NCBI GenBank assembly: GCA_030142905.1 | Contig: JASJOG010000289.1 | Location: 124,001-188,000, forward strand | Origin: Heliopora coerulea | Taxonomy: Eukaryota; Cnidaria; Anthozoa; Scleralcyonacea; Helioporidae | Length of the DNA: 64,000 nucleotides | Direction of reading: 5' to 3' | Shown here: positions 1-11,181 of the stretch, one piece after another | How positions within the stretch are numbered: position 1 is the stretch's first letter | Layout of the letters: each line of letters begins with the position of its first letter | Notes under the pieces: model-generated | Seen by the model: the letters and a program-made list of their open reading frames with translations, nothing else | Databases searched by the model: none | Told to the model about the DNA's origin: nothing | Program-made: the position numbers and the translations under genes

Positions 1-179
1 TATTTGCCTCACAATCAAGCTAATAGAATTTTATTAAAAAGGTGAAATTTTAGACGTATAACTGGAAAAATTTTATCGTCATAAAATATCAAAATCACCT
101 GGAACATTTTCGCTCTCCTCCACCTCAGGGGCCTTACCATAAAATCTCTACAATGATTTCTATCTTTTGTGATTTTTAG

Positions 180-263
180 TTTCAACTAGAATAAAACGAA
201 GCCATGAAAGCGATCAATCACAAGCGGAAGGAGAGCCAAGCAGCAAGAAAAAAGACGAAACTG
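180..263 (+). CDS. Linker exon of a death-domain protein
   Basis: Internal exon, 84 bp, upstream of the death-domain exon at 1670. The acceptor is a pyrimidine-rich stretch ending TTTTTAG at 173-179, and the donor is G|GTTAGT at 263/264. Entry and exit are both phase 1, so the exon is symmetric, and its last base joins the next exon as a Val codon. The peptide is hydrophilic, rich in Ser, Glu, Lys and Gln (for example RSHESDQSQAEGEPSSKKKD), which suits a disordered linker before a folded domain. A weaker acceptor at 188-189 would shorten the exon by ten bases. Splice sites and phase are seen directly; membership of the same gene is inferred. Earlier exons must lie outside the window. Confidence 0.55.
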
Positions 264-1669
264 GTTAGTCGAGATGAAAAAAGAAAAATAAAAGGGAAAC
301 AGAGAGAGCTCGCTCAAGTTCTTTGTATGACCTTTGGTTTATAGTATGTCACGTGACTCAGAGAGCAATGGCAGTCGTGAAGTCTTGAAGCTGAATAGTC
401 CATTATCCTAATGGTTTTCATGTTTCGTCCAAAATTTAGCCTATTCTTCTGGAGGTTTTGTCTCCGTTAGAAATTCCGTTGCCCCTTGCCTGCACACACA
501 GACTAGGACATCTGGCGCCTCCACGAGTATTGTATCCTTTTCAACGTTTCTCAAATTTAATTTGACACACATTCCGGCCATGTATGGTGTACCCTCGCTT
601 CCTCAGTCCCAAAACCAAAATTAAATATAAGCTAGTTACCAAAAGGGATTTTGTCCTACTTCACCTTACCAATTTTTACCCGATTTACTACTTTTCCCCC
701 CAATTCTTCTAATTTTTCGCAAACTTTGCGGTATGTCACACCCCACACACACACCCCATAACTACGGCACTGATTATTATTTACTACAAAAAAAAAGAGA
801 TAAATTTTGGGCTAGGAAACGATCTTATTACCGCCTTTGGTTTGAAGTATTTTCGGACACGCGTACGAAGTTTTCTTTTAACTTTTATCTCACTAGCATC
901 TATACACTTATTGCTTTTATGAACTTCCACACAAAAGTATATGTGCCATAAATAGCTTTTTACCGCCTTGTAGAGTAGCTACACGGTTGCAGTAATCTCA
1001 TAATGAAAAAGGTGGACTCGCTTGAGATTATTATCGACTTTTTAAATATATCTCTTTTTGTGAGATACAAAATAAGATGATGTAGTATGAAGAAAAATAT
1101 TCACCAGTTAAAAATTACCCTCTCTCTCTCCCTTCATGTAATGTTATATTTTTAAACGACAGTTATATTGTTAAGAAATACGTCCACAATTGTGAAACTG
1201 GAGGGGGTGATTATTTAATTCAATCCTGGAAAGGTAAAAGCTCAGAGGACAGAGCTGATGGTGCTGGTGATGTGAACTGTGTATTGTAAAAATTAACACA
1301 AATATTGACCTTTTCTTTAAAGCTGAGAAATAAACATATCCAATTTTTTTGGTAACAGCTTTCTGTTTAGGAATTTAACACACAGTGGCACCATGCATAG
1401 TTTCACGCAAACTTTGCCCCGAGTCACTAGTAGTAACTTTCGAAGTAGCGTTCGAAACTCTTTAGCCCAGAGTAGCGTCAAATCATATCAGCTTTTCTGT
1501 CTGGTTGGGCAGGAAATTAGTTCGTCCTTTGTCGCACCTATTATGCAAAGAACTTGTTTTGTGCAAAAAATAAACATTTACAAAAAACAAGATATCTTGC
1601 ACTGTGCAGCAAAAACCTCGAAATAAACTGTTGTACTATTAAGACTGCTTGTACTTTTGCTTTTTACAG
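264..1669 (+). other. Intron of the death-domain gene
   Basis: About 1.4 kb, AT-rich, between the linker exon and the death-domain exon. I see no coding exon or recognisable repeat in it. The 3' end has a pyrimidine-rich tract before CAG at 1667-1669. Confidence 0.45.
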
Positions 1670-1986
1670 TTGCCGTTGGAGTCAATGATAGAGCCTCCGA
1701 CACCAACAGAAAGCCATTCTTCGTTCGAGATCTTGACAGTAGCATAAAGAGTAAGGTGTGTCAGTTGCTAAACAAGAAATCAGTTCTAAAGAGAGACTTT
1801 CGAGGACTTGCTGCGGAAATGAAATTCGAGAGTAGTGAAATTGAATTGTTTGAGCAGTGTGACAATCCAACGGATGCTTTATTACAAGAGTGGGGGACTG
1901 GGAAGGAGGCTACAGTGGAGAATTTGATCAAACTTCTGGAGAAGATGAAGAGAGATGACGTGATTGAGATCCTGAAAGAAGCTTAA
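1670..1986 (+). CDS. Terminal exon with C-terminal death domain (MyD88/IRAK-like)
   Basis: Last coding exon, entered in phase 1 after TTTTTACAG, with TAA at 1984-1986. It encodes about 105 residues, of which roughly residues 15-105 form a death domain. The motifs resemble MyD88/IRAK/Tube-type domains: DFRGLAAEM at helix 2, a PTDALLQEW helix 4 motif and LIKLLEKMKRDDVIEIL over helices 5-6. Such domains form helical oligomers in innate immune and death signalling. In MyD88 the death domain is N-terminal and followed by TIR; here the protein ends right after the domain, so this is a different architecture. No frameshift or stop is seen. Family is confident; the specific orthologue is not identifiable from one domain. 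Confidence 0.8.
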
Positions 1987-2059
1987 GCACTGGTTTCAAC
2001 AAAAAGAACACAACCACGTTTCCACCAAGTTCAAATTCCTGAGAACCAGCCGAAGATTA

Positions 2060-2960
2060 TGTACACCTGGTCACCAAGAGCAACAAATGTCAGACTATGC
2101 GACGACAACAGTCACGCCATCCAACAAGTCACAGGGAATGCAGTTTCAACCAACAATCTACCCAAACCAAGGAAATACTACGAGATCCAGTTACAGCAAT
2201 CGACTCGTCATAAGCCGCGGACCCACGCAATGAAACACCAGAGACTAGAGTGAAGTGACCGTGATTAAGCCAACCAGATCAACAAACAGCAGAGAATGCA
2301 GCGACGATAATCCATACAGATAGAGACAATGAATTCCAAGGGATGTAATGACGGCAATCAAGTCACCTACACCTAATAAGTACTAGAGATTGAAGTGCGA
2401 GAAATCAAGCCATCCAGACCGACAAATGCAAGAGAATGCAGTGACTACAGTAGACCATTTCAGACCCAACCAAAGCAAGACAATGAATTGCGAGCAATCG
2501 AGCCATCCACACTAACATATCTCAAACAAAGGGGTAACAGCAATCCAGCCAGCCACACCTAACCAGTTTCACAATTGTTGTAACCACAGTCAAACCAATG
2601 TCATCGAGAAGTATCCGGGAATTCAGATCCAGTCATCGAGCAGACAATCCAGTCATGACCAATGCCAGGGTATCCAATAAGAGTCAAACTCAACCAATGA
2701 CCCAGTATCCAATGACTGCAATTGATCCATGATCCAGACACAATTGATGGAAGAGTATCCAACGGCAGTAATCGATCTATCCAGATACAATCAGTAGCAA
2801 TGTATCCAATGAGAGCACTCGGTCCAGCCAATCCGAACCAATGCCAGAGAATGCAATGAGTGCAATCGAGCCATTCAGACCCAGATGGTGCCAGAGATTG
2901 CATGACAGCAGTCAATCCATCCAAGCCAATATAGTGACAGCAAAAGTTTTCCCAGACCCA
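2060..2960 (+). repeat. Degenerate minisatellite in the 3' UTR of the death-domain gene
   Basis: Directly after the stop codon there is about 900 bp built from a diverged unit of roughly 50-60 bp. Its recurring phrases include AGAGAATGCAGTGAC, CAATCGAGCCATCCAGACC and AGTATCCAATGA. Copies are imperfect and irregularly spaced. No long reading frame is conserved, so I treat it as an untranslated repeat rather than coding. It is strongly purine/AC biased on this strand compared with the AT-rich flanks. Confidence 0.6.
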
Positions 2961-4879
2961 ACAGTTACGGGGGCATTTCGCGACCACACTCAAACCATTC
3001 AGCTCCACCGAACGCCAGATTATGAAATGGCCGTTATCAGCTACCAACAGCTAACAAATAGCATGAAATATAGTGACAGTTATGGATGTTTGAGAAGTGT
3101 TGCATAGTTTAGTGATTTAATTAAGCTGAGAAAATGGAAATACAATGTAATATGTTTTTTATAGTAGTCTTCAACTAATATGTAATAACTGACGGCATTG
3201 AGACATGTAAATATATTGCACATTTTCAATGAATTTATACATTTTTAAGTGTGTTGGTCATTTTGTCTTAAATTTGGTAAATAAGGGCTTTAGATATTTT
3301 TCCCGACTCAACAACTGTAAGAGACCTCCTCATTTTTTCCACTTTAGGATACTGAAAATGACCATCTAAAGATTTCAAGTACTGAAATATTCTCGGATGA
3401 TAAATGTACTCCAAGTTCCCGAAACGTTCGCATCTTCAACGCTAAAATGATTTGGTGAAATCACACCTCACATCTTCACTAATGGAGGAATGAGACCTCC
3501 ATGCCTTGCAGCCGTTCAATATTTCATTATCATCCGACAGCTTTAAGAAATAGAGCAAGAAGCATACTCTGAGAAATAACATCTTGTAAACTGAATATTT
3601 CAGTCATAACACGCGACGAAAATGTTCATCGTAATATTCAGACTTGATTTGGAAGTCATTGTCAAACTTCATATGTCACAAACGGAGCTGTTATTTATGT
3701 ACCAAGGTGATAAAAATGGTGAAATTATCGTAGTTTATTTGCCTTGCCTCAGTAATTTCGTTGTTAATCTCTCCATTATGCAAGTATATAAATAATAGCT
3801 TTGTAACATAAAGTTTAACAATGACTTTGAAATGAAGTCTAAATATTACCTTGACCATTTTCGTCTTGTATTATAACTCAGATACATGTATATTGTTCAT
3901 AGGATGTTGTTCAAGGGCGCAGACAGCCCCCAAAAAGTGGGGGCTAATGGCTATAGGAAGTAACTTAGCAGAGAAGGCAAATAATTTACAGAAGAGTTCT
4001 TGCAGGGTATTGTTCCAACAAATGTTGTAAAGCTGTACGGCTTTCATAAATTTTAGGAAACTTTTTTGATTTTTAAATTATGCAACAGCATGTCAACGTA
4101 TCTTATAATAATTTTTTTTTATTATAAAGCTTTGAAATAGAACAGAAACTCACACAAAAAACGGTGACAGAGGCCCAAAGTGTACTACCACACGCACGTT
4201 TTAAAAATTAAAATGTCCAAAAAACTTAATCCTTTCATCATGCAAATCCACAAATTCTTTTTCCTTTCTTTCTCTTTTTTCCTATTTCCTTTCTTGTCTG
4301 GTAGAGACCATATATTGAACAAAGTACGCCGTCTTTTTGCCAATGAGCTTTTGTTTACGAGGAAAACCACGCAAATCGCGTGTTTTCAGATGGCTGGTAA
4401 ATACTAGTGCGAACATTTCGGAACATATCCATGGTTGCTTTTCCACAAGGAGAAGGTTGTTTTAGTTTTATTGATCAATTATTACACTTTCGTCGGGGAC
4501 TTTTTTTCCACTTGATGTTACGCCACATTTCCTCCCGATGTCAAGATTCATTAAATATGAAAGTTCAAATTTGGGGGGTTTTGGTAGAAATGGGGGGTTC
4601 TGTACCCCTACTTTAAAAGTGGGGGTCTCAATCCCCCCTTGTCCCCCCTTTATCTCCTCCCCTGTTGTTGGCGGGAGCATTTTTCTTGCTCTGGTACAAT
4701 ATTTCTCTCGTCGGCTATTAGTATTTACGTCAATTTACGCTCATACTTCGTCAAGTTCTTACTTGTCCTTCAAGTTTCTCCTTAGTCCATAGTTAGACAA
4801 ATTGGCAAAGGTAGTCTGATGAACTCCAAATCGACTCTCTGTCAAGGGAGTCAGGGAACATGCTCTGTGGGACGTTTTG
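2961..4879. other. Downstream region without recognised genes
   Basis: AT-rich sequence after the minisatellite. It probably holds the end of the death-domain transcript, but I cannot fix a polyadenylation site. Short G/C homopolymer runs occur around 3930 and 4575-4660. No exon or element was recognised. Confidence 0.3.
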
Positions 4880-5178
4880 AAAGGTAAAGGTAAAGTGCCT
4901 TTATTTATACTGGACAAACCTATTATTTACCCCAGCCGTTCTCCATAGAGGTTTAGTAGTCATAGGTCAAGTGTTACTACTGGAGGAAACCGAAGTACCC
5001 GGAGAAAACCAACGATGTTTGGTAAAGTTAAACTGGACAACACTCTTCTCACATTTGAACAAGGTAACTTTAATCATATTTATACCTGCATGGAGTCGGA
5101 GTCGAACCTTTGTCACAGTGGTGAGACTCATGCACTGCCAGTGTGTTAACAAGCACTCACTTAAAATTCCGTACATGT
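4880..5178 (-). mobile_element. tRNA-derived SINE, family B
   Basis: On the minus strand the head has a tRNA-like A/B box arrangement with the B box GGTTCGACTCC (about 5098-5108). The other end carries a TTTACC-repeat tail (about 4880-4900). Related copies occur at 25944-26062 and 47560-47765, sharing the block around the words GTTCTCC, TAGAGGT and GGAGAAAACC. Confidence 0.6.
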
Positions 5179-5339
5179 AATTTTGCCAGTTCCAAGCATT
5201 ACGACTAAAACATATTTTTAGTGAATTGTTTAGGTTTGAAATCAGGAATTTTAATCATACTTAATCCGCCTTCCATGACCAACACTTCTTACAATAAGTG
5301 GTTGTTTTATGCATATGTAGTGATAGTTATGCTCCCATA

Positions 5340-5530
5340 TATATTTTACATATGGAGTTATATGTTGCATAGAGTTATAGATGTCATATAGAGTTATCTA
5401 GTTATATGTTACATATATAGTTATGTTACATATATAGTTACGTTACATATAGAGTTATGTTACATATAGAGTTATATACACATGTAGAGTTATACACATA
5501 GTGAGTTTCATACACATATAGTGATAGTTT
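5340..5530. repeat. AT-rich minisatellite, unit about 18 bp
   Basis: Tandem, imperfect copies of a unit like GTTATGTTACATATAGA, with about ten repeats that degrade to TTATACACATA at the right side. It directly abuts the candidate exon at 5547. Confidence 0.75.
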
Positions 5531-5546
5531 CACGAACAAATTTCAG

Positions 5547-5769
5547 TTTCAAAGCCATCCCACAGCCTAAGATCTGTGCATGTTCGGATGATGGAATGAT
5601 AAAAATTGATTGGTCGGTTTTCAACATGAACAAAAACAAACATATCATAACAGTCGATAGACCAGACGGGAACCGTAATCGAGTTAGAAATATTGAAGCA
5701 CAGCAACTACTATTCAAATGTGCCATAGTTAATGAAACATGTGGAGAAAATTATCATAGAAATATTTAA
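5547..5769 (+). CDS. Candidate terminal exon, unrecognised
   Basis: An open frame follows ATTTCAG (AG at 5545-5546) and ends at TAA 5767-5769, giving about 74 residues. Composition is protein-like, with no low-complexity run. It contains KICACSDDGMIKIDW and a later FKCAIVNETCGENYH, so four cysteines, and one N-glycosylation sequon (NET). That is compatible with an extracellular domain, but no family was recognised. The acceptor tract is weak and no partner exon was found, so this may be chance. Confidence 0.3.
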
Positions 5770-6386
5770 TTCACTGACGTTTCGTTGTGCAGCTTATTTA
5801 ATAATTATTCACCGAAAGCAAAATGAATGTTGTTGAATGATCCCCGAGACGAAGTCGAGAGAATTATTTAATAATATTTACTGAGCCACCGGTGAATAAT
5901 TGTCAGTTTAGTATAATTACACAGGTGATTATTTGAAAGAAAGCAGTGAACTAGCGCTTTTTAAGTCTCCTCGGTAATATTTTCAAAGCTACCCACACTC
6001 TTGTTTCTGAGTCTTTACCGTTATATTCACCTGTAGGTGATCATTGAGACATTTGACGTATATTTCTAGCCAATTACCACGTGGGATTTTCGATAATCAG
6101 CTGTGTAATTATAATAAAACATCTCCAGAGTATGATTAGGATTAATATTTTAAATTATCTCGACTTAAGTGCTTAGGTTATTTGCAAAAACATATGTGAC
6201 TATAAAGCAGTGACGCAACTAGGCATGTGGGGATCCTTGGGATAGATTACTTAGTGGTCCCTGTACAGTCCAGGTCCATACCAACGATACGGAAGACGTA
6301 TGGGTGGCAATTTGAAGGTATTAGGTAAACTCGTGTTTAAAATCCAATAAAGCACTTCTGGTGTTTTTTTAAAAATTACAAAAGCA
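5770..6386. other. No recognised feature
   Basis: AT-rich intergenic sequence. I see no exon or repeat with clear ends. Confidence 0.3.
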
Positions 6387-6668
6387 CAGGGGCGGACTGG
6401 GCTTGAAACTTTTACCGGGAAGTGTTGTAGGTGAGGCCCATCATCAGTATTTTGGGAAGAGGAGAGGTACGTTTAGGGGGGACGGGGGGCATGTTCCCTC
6501 GGAAAATTTTGAAATTTAGAGTCTCAGAAATGCTATTTCCTGCATTCTGAGAGGTGATTTTTAAGAAATCTGAAGGATGTAAAATGTTATGAAAACGGCC
6601 CAGCGGCCCTCAGATCGACCGGCCCACCGGGGATACTCCCCGTGCTCCATATGGCCAGTCTGCTACTG
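6387..6668. mobile_element. hAT-like non-autonomous element (MITE)
   Basis: 282 bp with terminal inverted repeats starting CAGGGGCGGACTGG on the left and ending CCAGTCTGCTACTG on the right. The flanking 8-mers CAAAAGCA (6379-6386) and CCAAAGCG (6669-6676) match at 6 of 8 positions, fitting an old 8-bp hAT target-site duplication. No coding potential inside. Confidence 0.6.
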
Positions 6669-9512
6669 CCAAAGCGATTGCTGTTCACTCTTATTCCTAA
6701 AATGACGCATGAATCACCTGATATTATTCAGTTCAAAAAGTTCTGTTAGCACTGACTACTTATTTGCGGAATACGGAAGTCGCTCAGTGCAGCTTTAAAA
6801 CACAAGAAATCGAATTACTGTACAGAATTTTATCGGTAATGTTCAGGGCACTTCCAGTGAAAATTCTCACGTGCGCTCATTCTCATTCTTTGGTAGATCT
6901 TTCACACATTCTTAGATCAAGTGCTGAAGAGACGGCGGGTCAAATTTTTGCCTTAAGGTGACAGTTCGATCTTGCTGCAAACTGGAAAAAACTTTGAAAC
7001 TTTATTCGAGCAAATTCATGCCGTCATGACATGATGTTAATGACGTCACAAAATACTAAGGGTTACCGGAGGCTTCATCCTTCCTTTCTACCCTGTTGTT
7101 GCGCCATTGACTGCACGAAAAAAATGGACCATGGTGTTTTCATTGTAACTTAAATGCTATTCGTTCCTGCATTATTTTCTTCGGCCACCCCGAGGATCAT
7201 TGCCACAACAAGCCGCTTCATTTTCAGCTAGTACGGTATATTTGTTTTGACCAAAAGTTAAATAAATACAACTTAAAAGACCAACGTCAATTTTAAGTCA
7301 CTCGTTTTCATTGAGATGTTTAACTTACTCGTTTGTACGACACAAATTGGCAAGTTTTCTTTGACAAGTCACCTTTTTCAGAAGCTGGTATGAGGATCTT
7401 TTTGAGCAAGGTCCCTTGTCAAGGACAACCTGGACGTGTGTACAGGGTTTTAGCGTTCATTATGGTTCGAGTATTTAATCTCCAAAATCATACACTATTA
7501 ATTATTTTCATATATCATAGAAATGTTACACGTAATCGTCAGTTCAAATTTTAGCCAGTTCATTCCAGTTATGGTAAAATTCTCTCACCCTTGCCGTCAG
7601 TTGTTGTGCGTGGTCGTCGCCTACAAAAGACAAGATCAGAACTTAAACAAACAATATGAAGTGCCTTTGTGTCTCCTTTCGATTCCTTCCGACAGGACCT
7701 GACATATTTTATATAAAGCAGAAAAAATACACACACATTCAATTCTTATAGAGCACTTTTTATCGCGTGCGACTATTGAAGATCAGTCCTTTCCCGCTCA
7801 CTGAAGTTGTGCAGTCTGTAGAGGAGTTTGTTCATTGAACAGGTATGAACTTTCTGAGCTTTTTAATTTGGCCAGAGTTCTTTATTATTTGGAACTTACT
7901 TTCGAAAGAAGAATAATATTAGCTGAATTGAAAGAGTTTACTCGGTTTATTTTCGAGATTGAGCGTGAATGTCATTCCCGGCAACAAGGCAAGACATTAA
8001 CTTGTCTTGCCTTGTTGCGATCATGGTTCTTCACCTTAAAATTTTGAGCTGGGCTCTCATTTTTATCCTAAGGGAGTCGTCCTTCTAAAGTTTTTATCTG
8101 ACTGGTGGTTGACTTTCATGTGAATTGCTCGCTTCATTAATGTGTTAATAAACTTAACTACTTTTCGTCTGCCGTTATTTTATAAAAGAAATACCAAGTG
8201 GATTTCCGTGTTTGTATATTGTGACCCAAACACTTTGGATGTTGCTGGACTTTCGAAAAGCTAAAAATTTTCGCCTAGCGACTCGTGTTTTTTTTACGCG
8301 TTTTACAAGTCTCACAACATTCAACGTGTTTGGATCACAGTATTCAAACACGAAAATTGAGTATTCTTTAAATGACGTAATTTCAATTAAGTTTTCGTGA
8401 CGTCATTCATGTCTCTGTGCTCAAACACAAAACAAAAATGACGTCACCTTGTCTCTAGACGGATGACATCATCTGTAAAATAATTGACAAGACAGATTTC
8501 CGACATTAAATTACTTGACAGATGATGTCATGCATGTGAAAAATATTTAAGACCGTATATTATTTGGTGTCTCTGTACTTTCGGAGAAAATGAGGCTCGT
8601 CCAATCAGAGCTTGCGCAAGATGCGTACTGTTTTATAAATCACTGAGATAGTTTTCATCGTTTTCGAAGTTTAAATAATCTAAAACATGGTCTCTAGTTT
8701 CATATCGAACACGCTTTTGATATTGCACCATAGCGCAACTGGAGATCGTTTATCAATACGAGTATAAAGAAGGCCACCCAGAGGGAATTCGCGACCATTG
8801 AAAAGGTGTGACAGGCTAAATTGATGGGGATCACACTTGGCTTACTTCCTCATTAATTCATGGCTAAAAACTTGTAAGAAACTGGCTTCTGAGACATATT
8901 TGACGACTCCAAAAGCAAAATAAAAGCCCCCTATAAAACTCAATAACACGAGAACATTAGCGATACTTCAATGTCAACGTTTGCATTTTTGGGTCGGTTG
9001 ACATTGTTTTTGTCACGTGACACTGCATGTGCAATTTTAAGTCCCAAAGTTATGGATGTGTATATCGAAGACAACGTTTCTTCATCTGTTAACGGTAAAG
9101 TTAAAGGTTTTTTATCCATTTGAAGTACGTTACATGTGAAGCAATCAGTTGACATTAGCATTACAAATTTGATTCAAGCCACATCGGGCGTCAATCCTCC
9201 AAATTTCGATTTTTGTCAAGTACCATCGCACGGGGACGATGGTACTTAAACCAGAGCTCGGGCATTTGTGTTCATTTTCAGTTTTTCACGCCACTCAATT
9301 TGTCGAAAGCATTTTAGTGACTATACGTTTCCCACATGTACACTAGGGTCGAGTGTAAATGGGATAGCCATATGGGTTTGAAAAGTGCCTTAACCGTTAC
9401 ACAGCCATTCTTTATTGACATTTTGATTACTAAGGTTACATATAAAAGAAAGGTGAGATCTCGAACATTGCATTCTCCAAACTTGACTACCTGTGAAACT
9501 ACATTTACTTTA
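6669..9512. other. Long non-coding stretch
   Basis: About 2.8 kb without a recognisable gene. It holds the perfect hairpin at 7981-8018. A cluster of CRE-like TGACGTCA/TGATGTCA words lies at about 7040-7055 and 8373-8535. Confidence 0.3.
7981..8018. repeat. Perfect 16-bp inverted repeat
   Basis: GCAACAAGGCAAGACA at 7981-7996 and its exact reverse complement at 8003-8018 are separated by a 6-nt loop. No element or gene was found around it. Confidence 0.85.
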
Positions 9513-10009
9513 CAGTGATCCCTCGCTATATCGCGGTTCACCTTTCGCGGCTTCACTGTTTCGCGGGATTTGTTAATATGTATAAGTATTTCTATATTGC
9601 AGATTTCCCGCTATACCGCGGGATCGCGGGATGCGCCGTTATATATAAAATGAGATCGTACACGGCATGCTATTGGCTAACAGACGAGAGCCGACCAATC
9701 AGAGCATGAGTTCTGTATCCTGGGTGCTGATTGGCTCATGGAGCGCAGCATCTCGCCTTGTCGGACTCTTCGCTCGTCCACTTCGCTTCAACGTGTGATC
9801 CGGTCGCGTAGTGTTACTTTATAGTCTTGTGTTTTGTGAACGTTTGGTGAAATATTTGCTTTATTTCAAGCCCTGTGATGCCACCCAAGCGTCCTGCAAA
9901 CGGCGCCGTCACAAGAGCTGTAAATAAATATAGTATCGCTACTTCGCGGATTTTCGCTTATCGCGGGCAGTCCTGGAACCTAACACCGGCGATAAACGAG
10001 GGATGACTG
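9513..10009 (+). mobile_element. pogo/Tigger-type MITE
   Basis: 497 bp flanked by TA on both sides (9511-9512 and 10010-10011). The inverted repeats CAGTGATCCCTCG and CGAGGGATGACTG match at 12 of 13 positions. The subterminal GCGG/CCGC-rich repeats (TATCGCGG, TTCGCGG) are typical of Tigger ends. An ATG at about 9878 opens MPPKRPANGAV, which resembles the start of Tigger transposases, and is soon followed by the right end. The element is therefore an internal deletion derivative. Confidence 0.85.
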
Positions 10010-10639
10010 TACTTCTGAACAGCCCTTCTCCGTCCAGTTCAGATTACAATCAATATCAACGAAATAGTGCACCAAATTTAACATACTTTTAATATGTTCT
10101 GAAATTATTTACTGTGCATAAAGAGTAGATACAGTATAGCAGTATAAAATTGTGTGGGAAAAAAATCACAGTCATCTACATTTGAATTGTGTACATGTCA
10201 ATATAGATGTAATTTTGAATATGAATATAAATTTGTTGACTATGATTATAAAAGGGCATAGAGTAATATTGTTTAAAAGATGTAAAGTTGGCAGAGTGGG
10301 TTACTGGTAAGGGGATGGAGTTCCAGACCATTGACCTGAGTAAAAAAGCTATTAGATAGCAACCATCTCTAGAACTGACTTGAACAAAAAAATTACTAAG
10401 ATGACATCATGTTGCATATCAGTTGGTAAAATATGGTCAGGAGTTGGTAATGCTATTAAGCCATCAACAGCAGAATAGAAAACATTCAATTGGTGAATTT
10501 TCCACCCATTCTATGGGAAGTCTAAATCTAAAGATCTTAATATTTCTGATACATGTATGCTATATTCCATGCCACATAATCCCAGTTATGAATTGGGCTG
10601 CACTCCTCTGTACACTTCTGCAAACCTCTTTTTAATTGG

Positions 10640-10735
10640 GTTAACTCTTCCCCAGCAGGATAAAACTTAATATTTTACTCTGGCTAATGCTGGATGACTT
10701 TACATGTCTAGGGGAGAGCTCTGGCAGTCAACTCA
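10640..10735. mobile_element. MITE family M1 copy inside an old LINE
   Basis: About 100 bp that starts TTAACTCTTCCCC. Its core reads TTTTACTCTGGCTAATGCTGGATGACTT, then GTCTAGGGGAGAGCT. Other copies or fragments lie at 21062-21138, 35780-35884, 36374-36476, 43729-43803, 46444-46543, 51886-51985, 57505-57560 and 57956-58055. Confidence 0.6.
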
Positions 10736-10794
10736 AAGTGTTGATCTAATCCTGTCTGAATAGGTGTGATAGTGTGCTGGTATGCTCCAGATTA

Positions 10795-11181
10795 GAGGAC
10801 TGTTTACATGGGTGTGGGTTGGTTGTCAACCAGGGTCAGGTTTCTATAAATGTTCACACCATAGCTGGGTCAACCCACTTTGCTGGATAACCTGTTTGAC
10901 AACCTGGGTTGGCATGGTCATGAAGGTATCAAATTTTATTTGAATCTTCATTTAAACACAGGTTGAATTGACCCTGGTTCATGTAAAGTGTTGGTAGATG
11001 CATGAACCCAGGTTCATTTTCTTATCCACAACGTATGATTGCTAACCCTGGTCAGCCACACCATCACCCTCGGTTAGGTGAACCTGCCTTGGATGAGTTG
11101 GCAAACATAATTTATTAGCAACCAGGGGTTGGGGTCCTGATCCAAGTTGGTGGTGAACCCAGGTTCACGTAAACAGGCCTC
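10795..11181. mobile_element. Harbinger-like MITE inside an old LINE
   Basis: The left end GAGGACTGTTTACATG and the right end CACGTAAACAGGCCTC are inverted repeats with 14 of 16 positions matching. The interior is filled with variants of AACCCAGGTT and ACCCTGGTT. The same design (GTTTACAC ends, CCCGGGTT interior) is seen in the larger element at 32196-32915. No coding remnant. Confidence 0.6.

Noticed and set aside
8940..9161. Minus-strand open frame with EETLSSIYTSITLGLK
   Set aside because: It follows a possible acceptor, but there is no partner exon or family and the frame ends without a donor.
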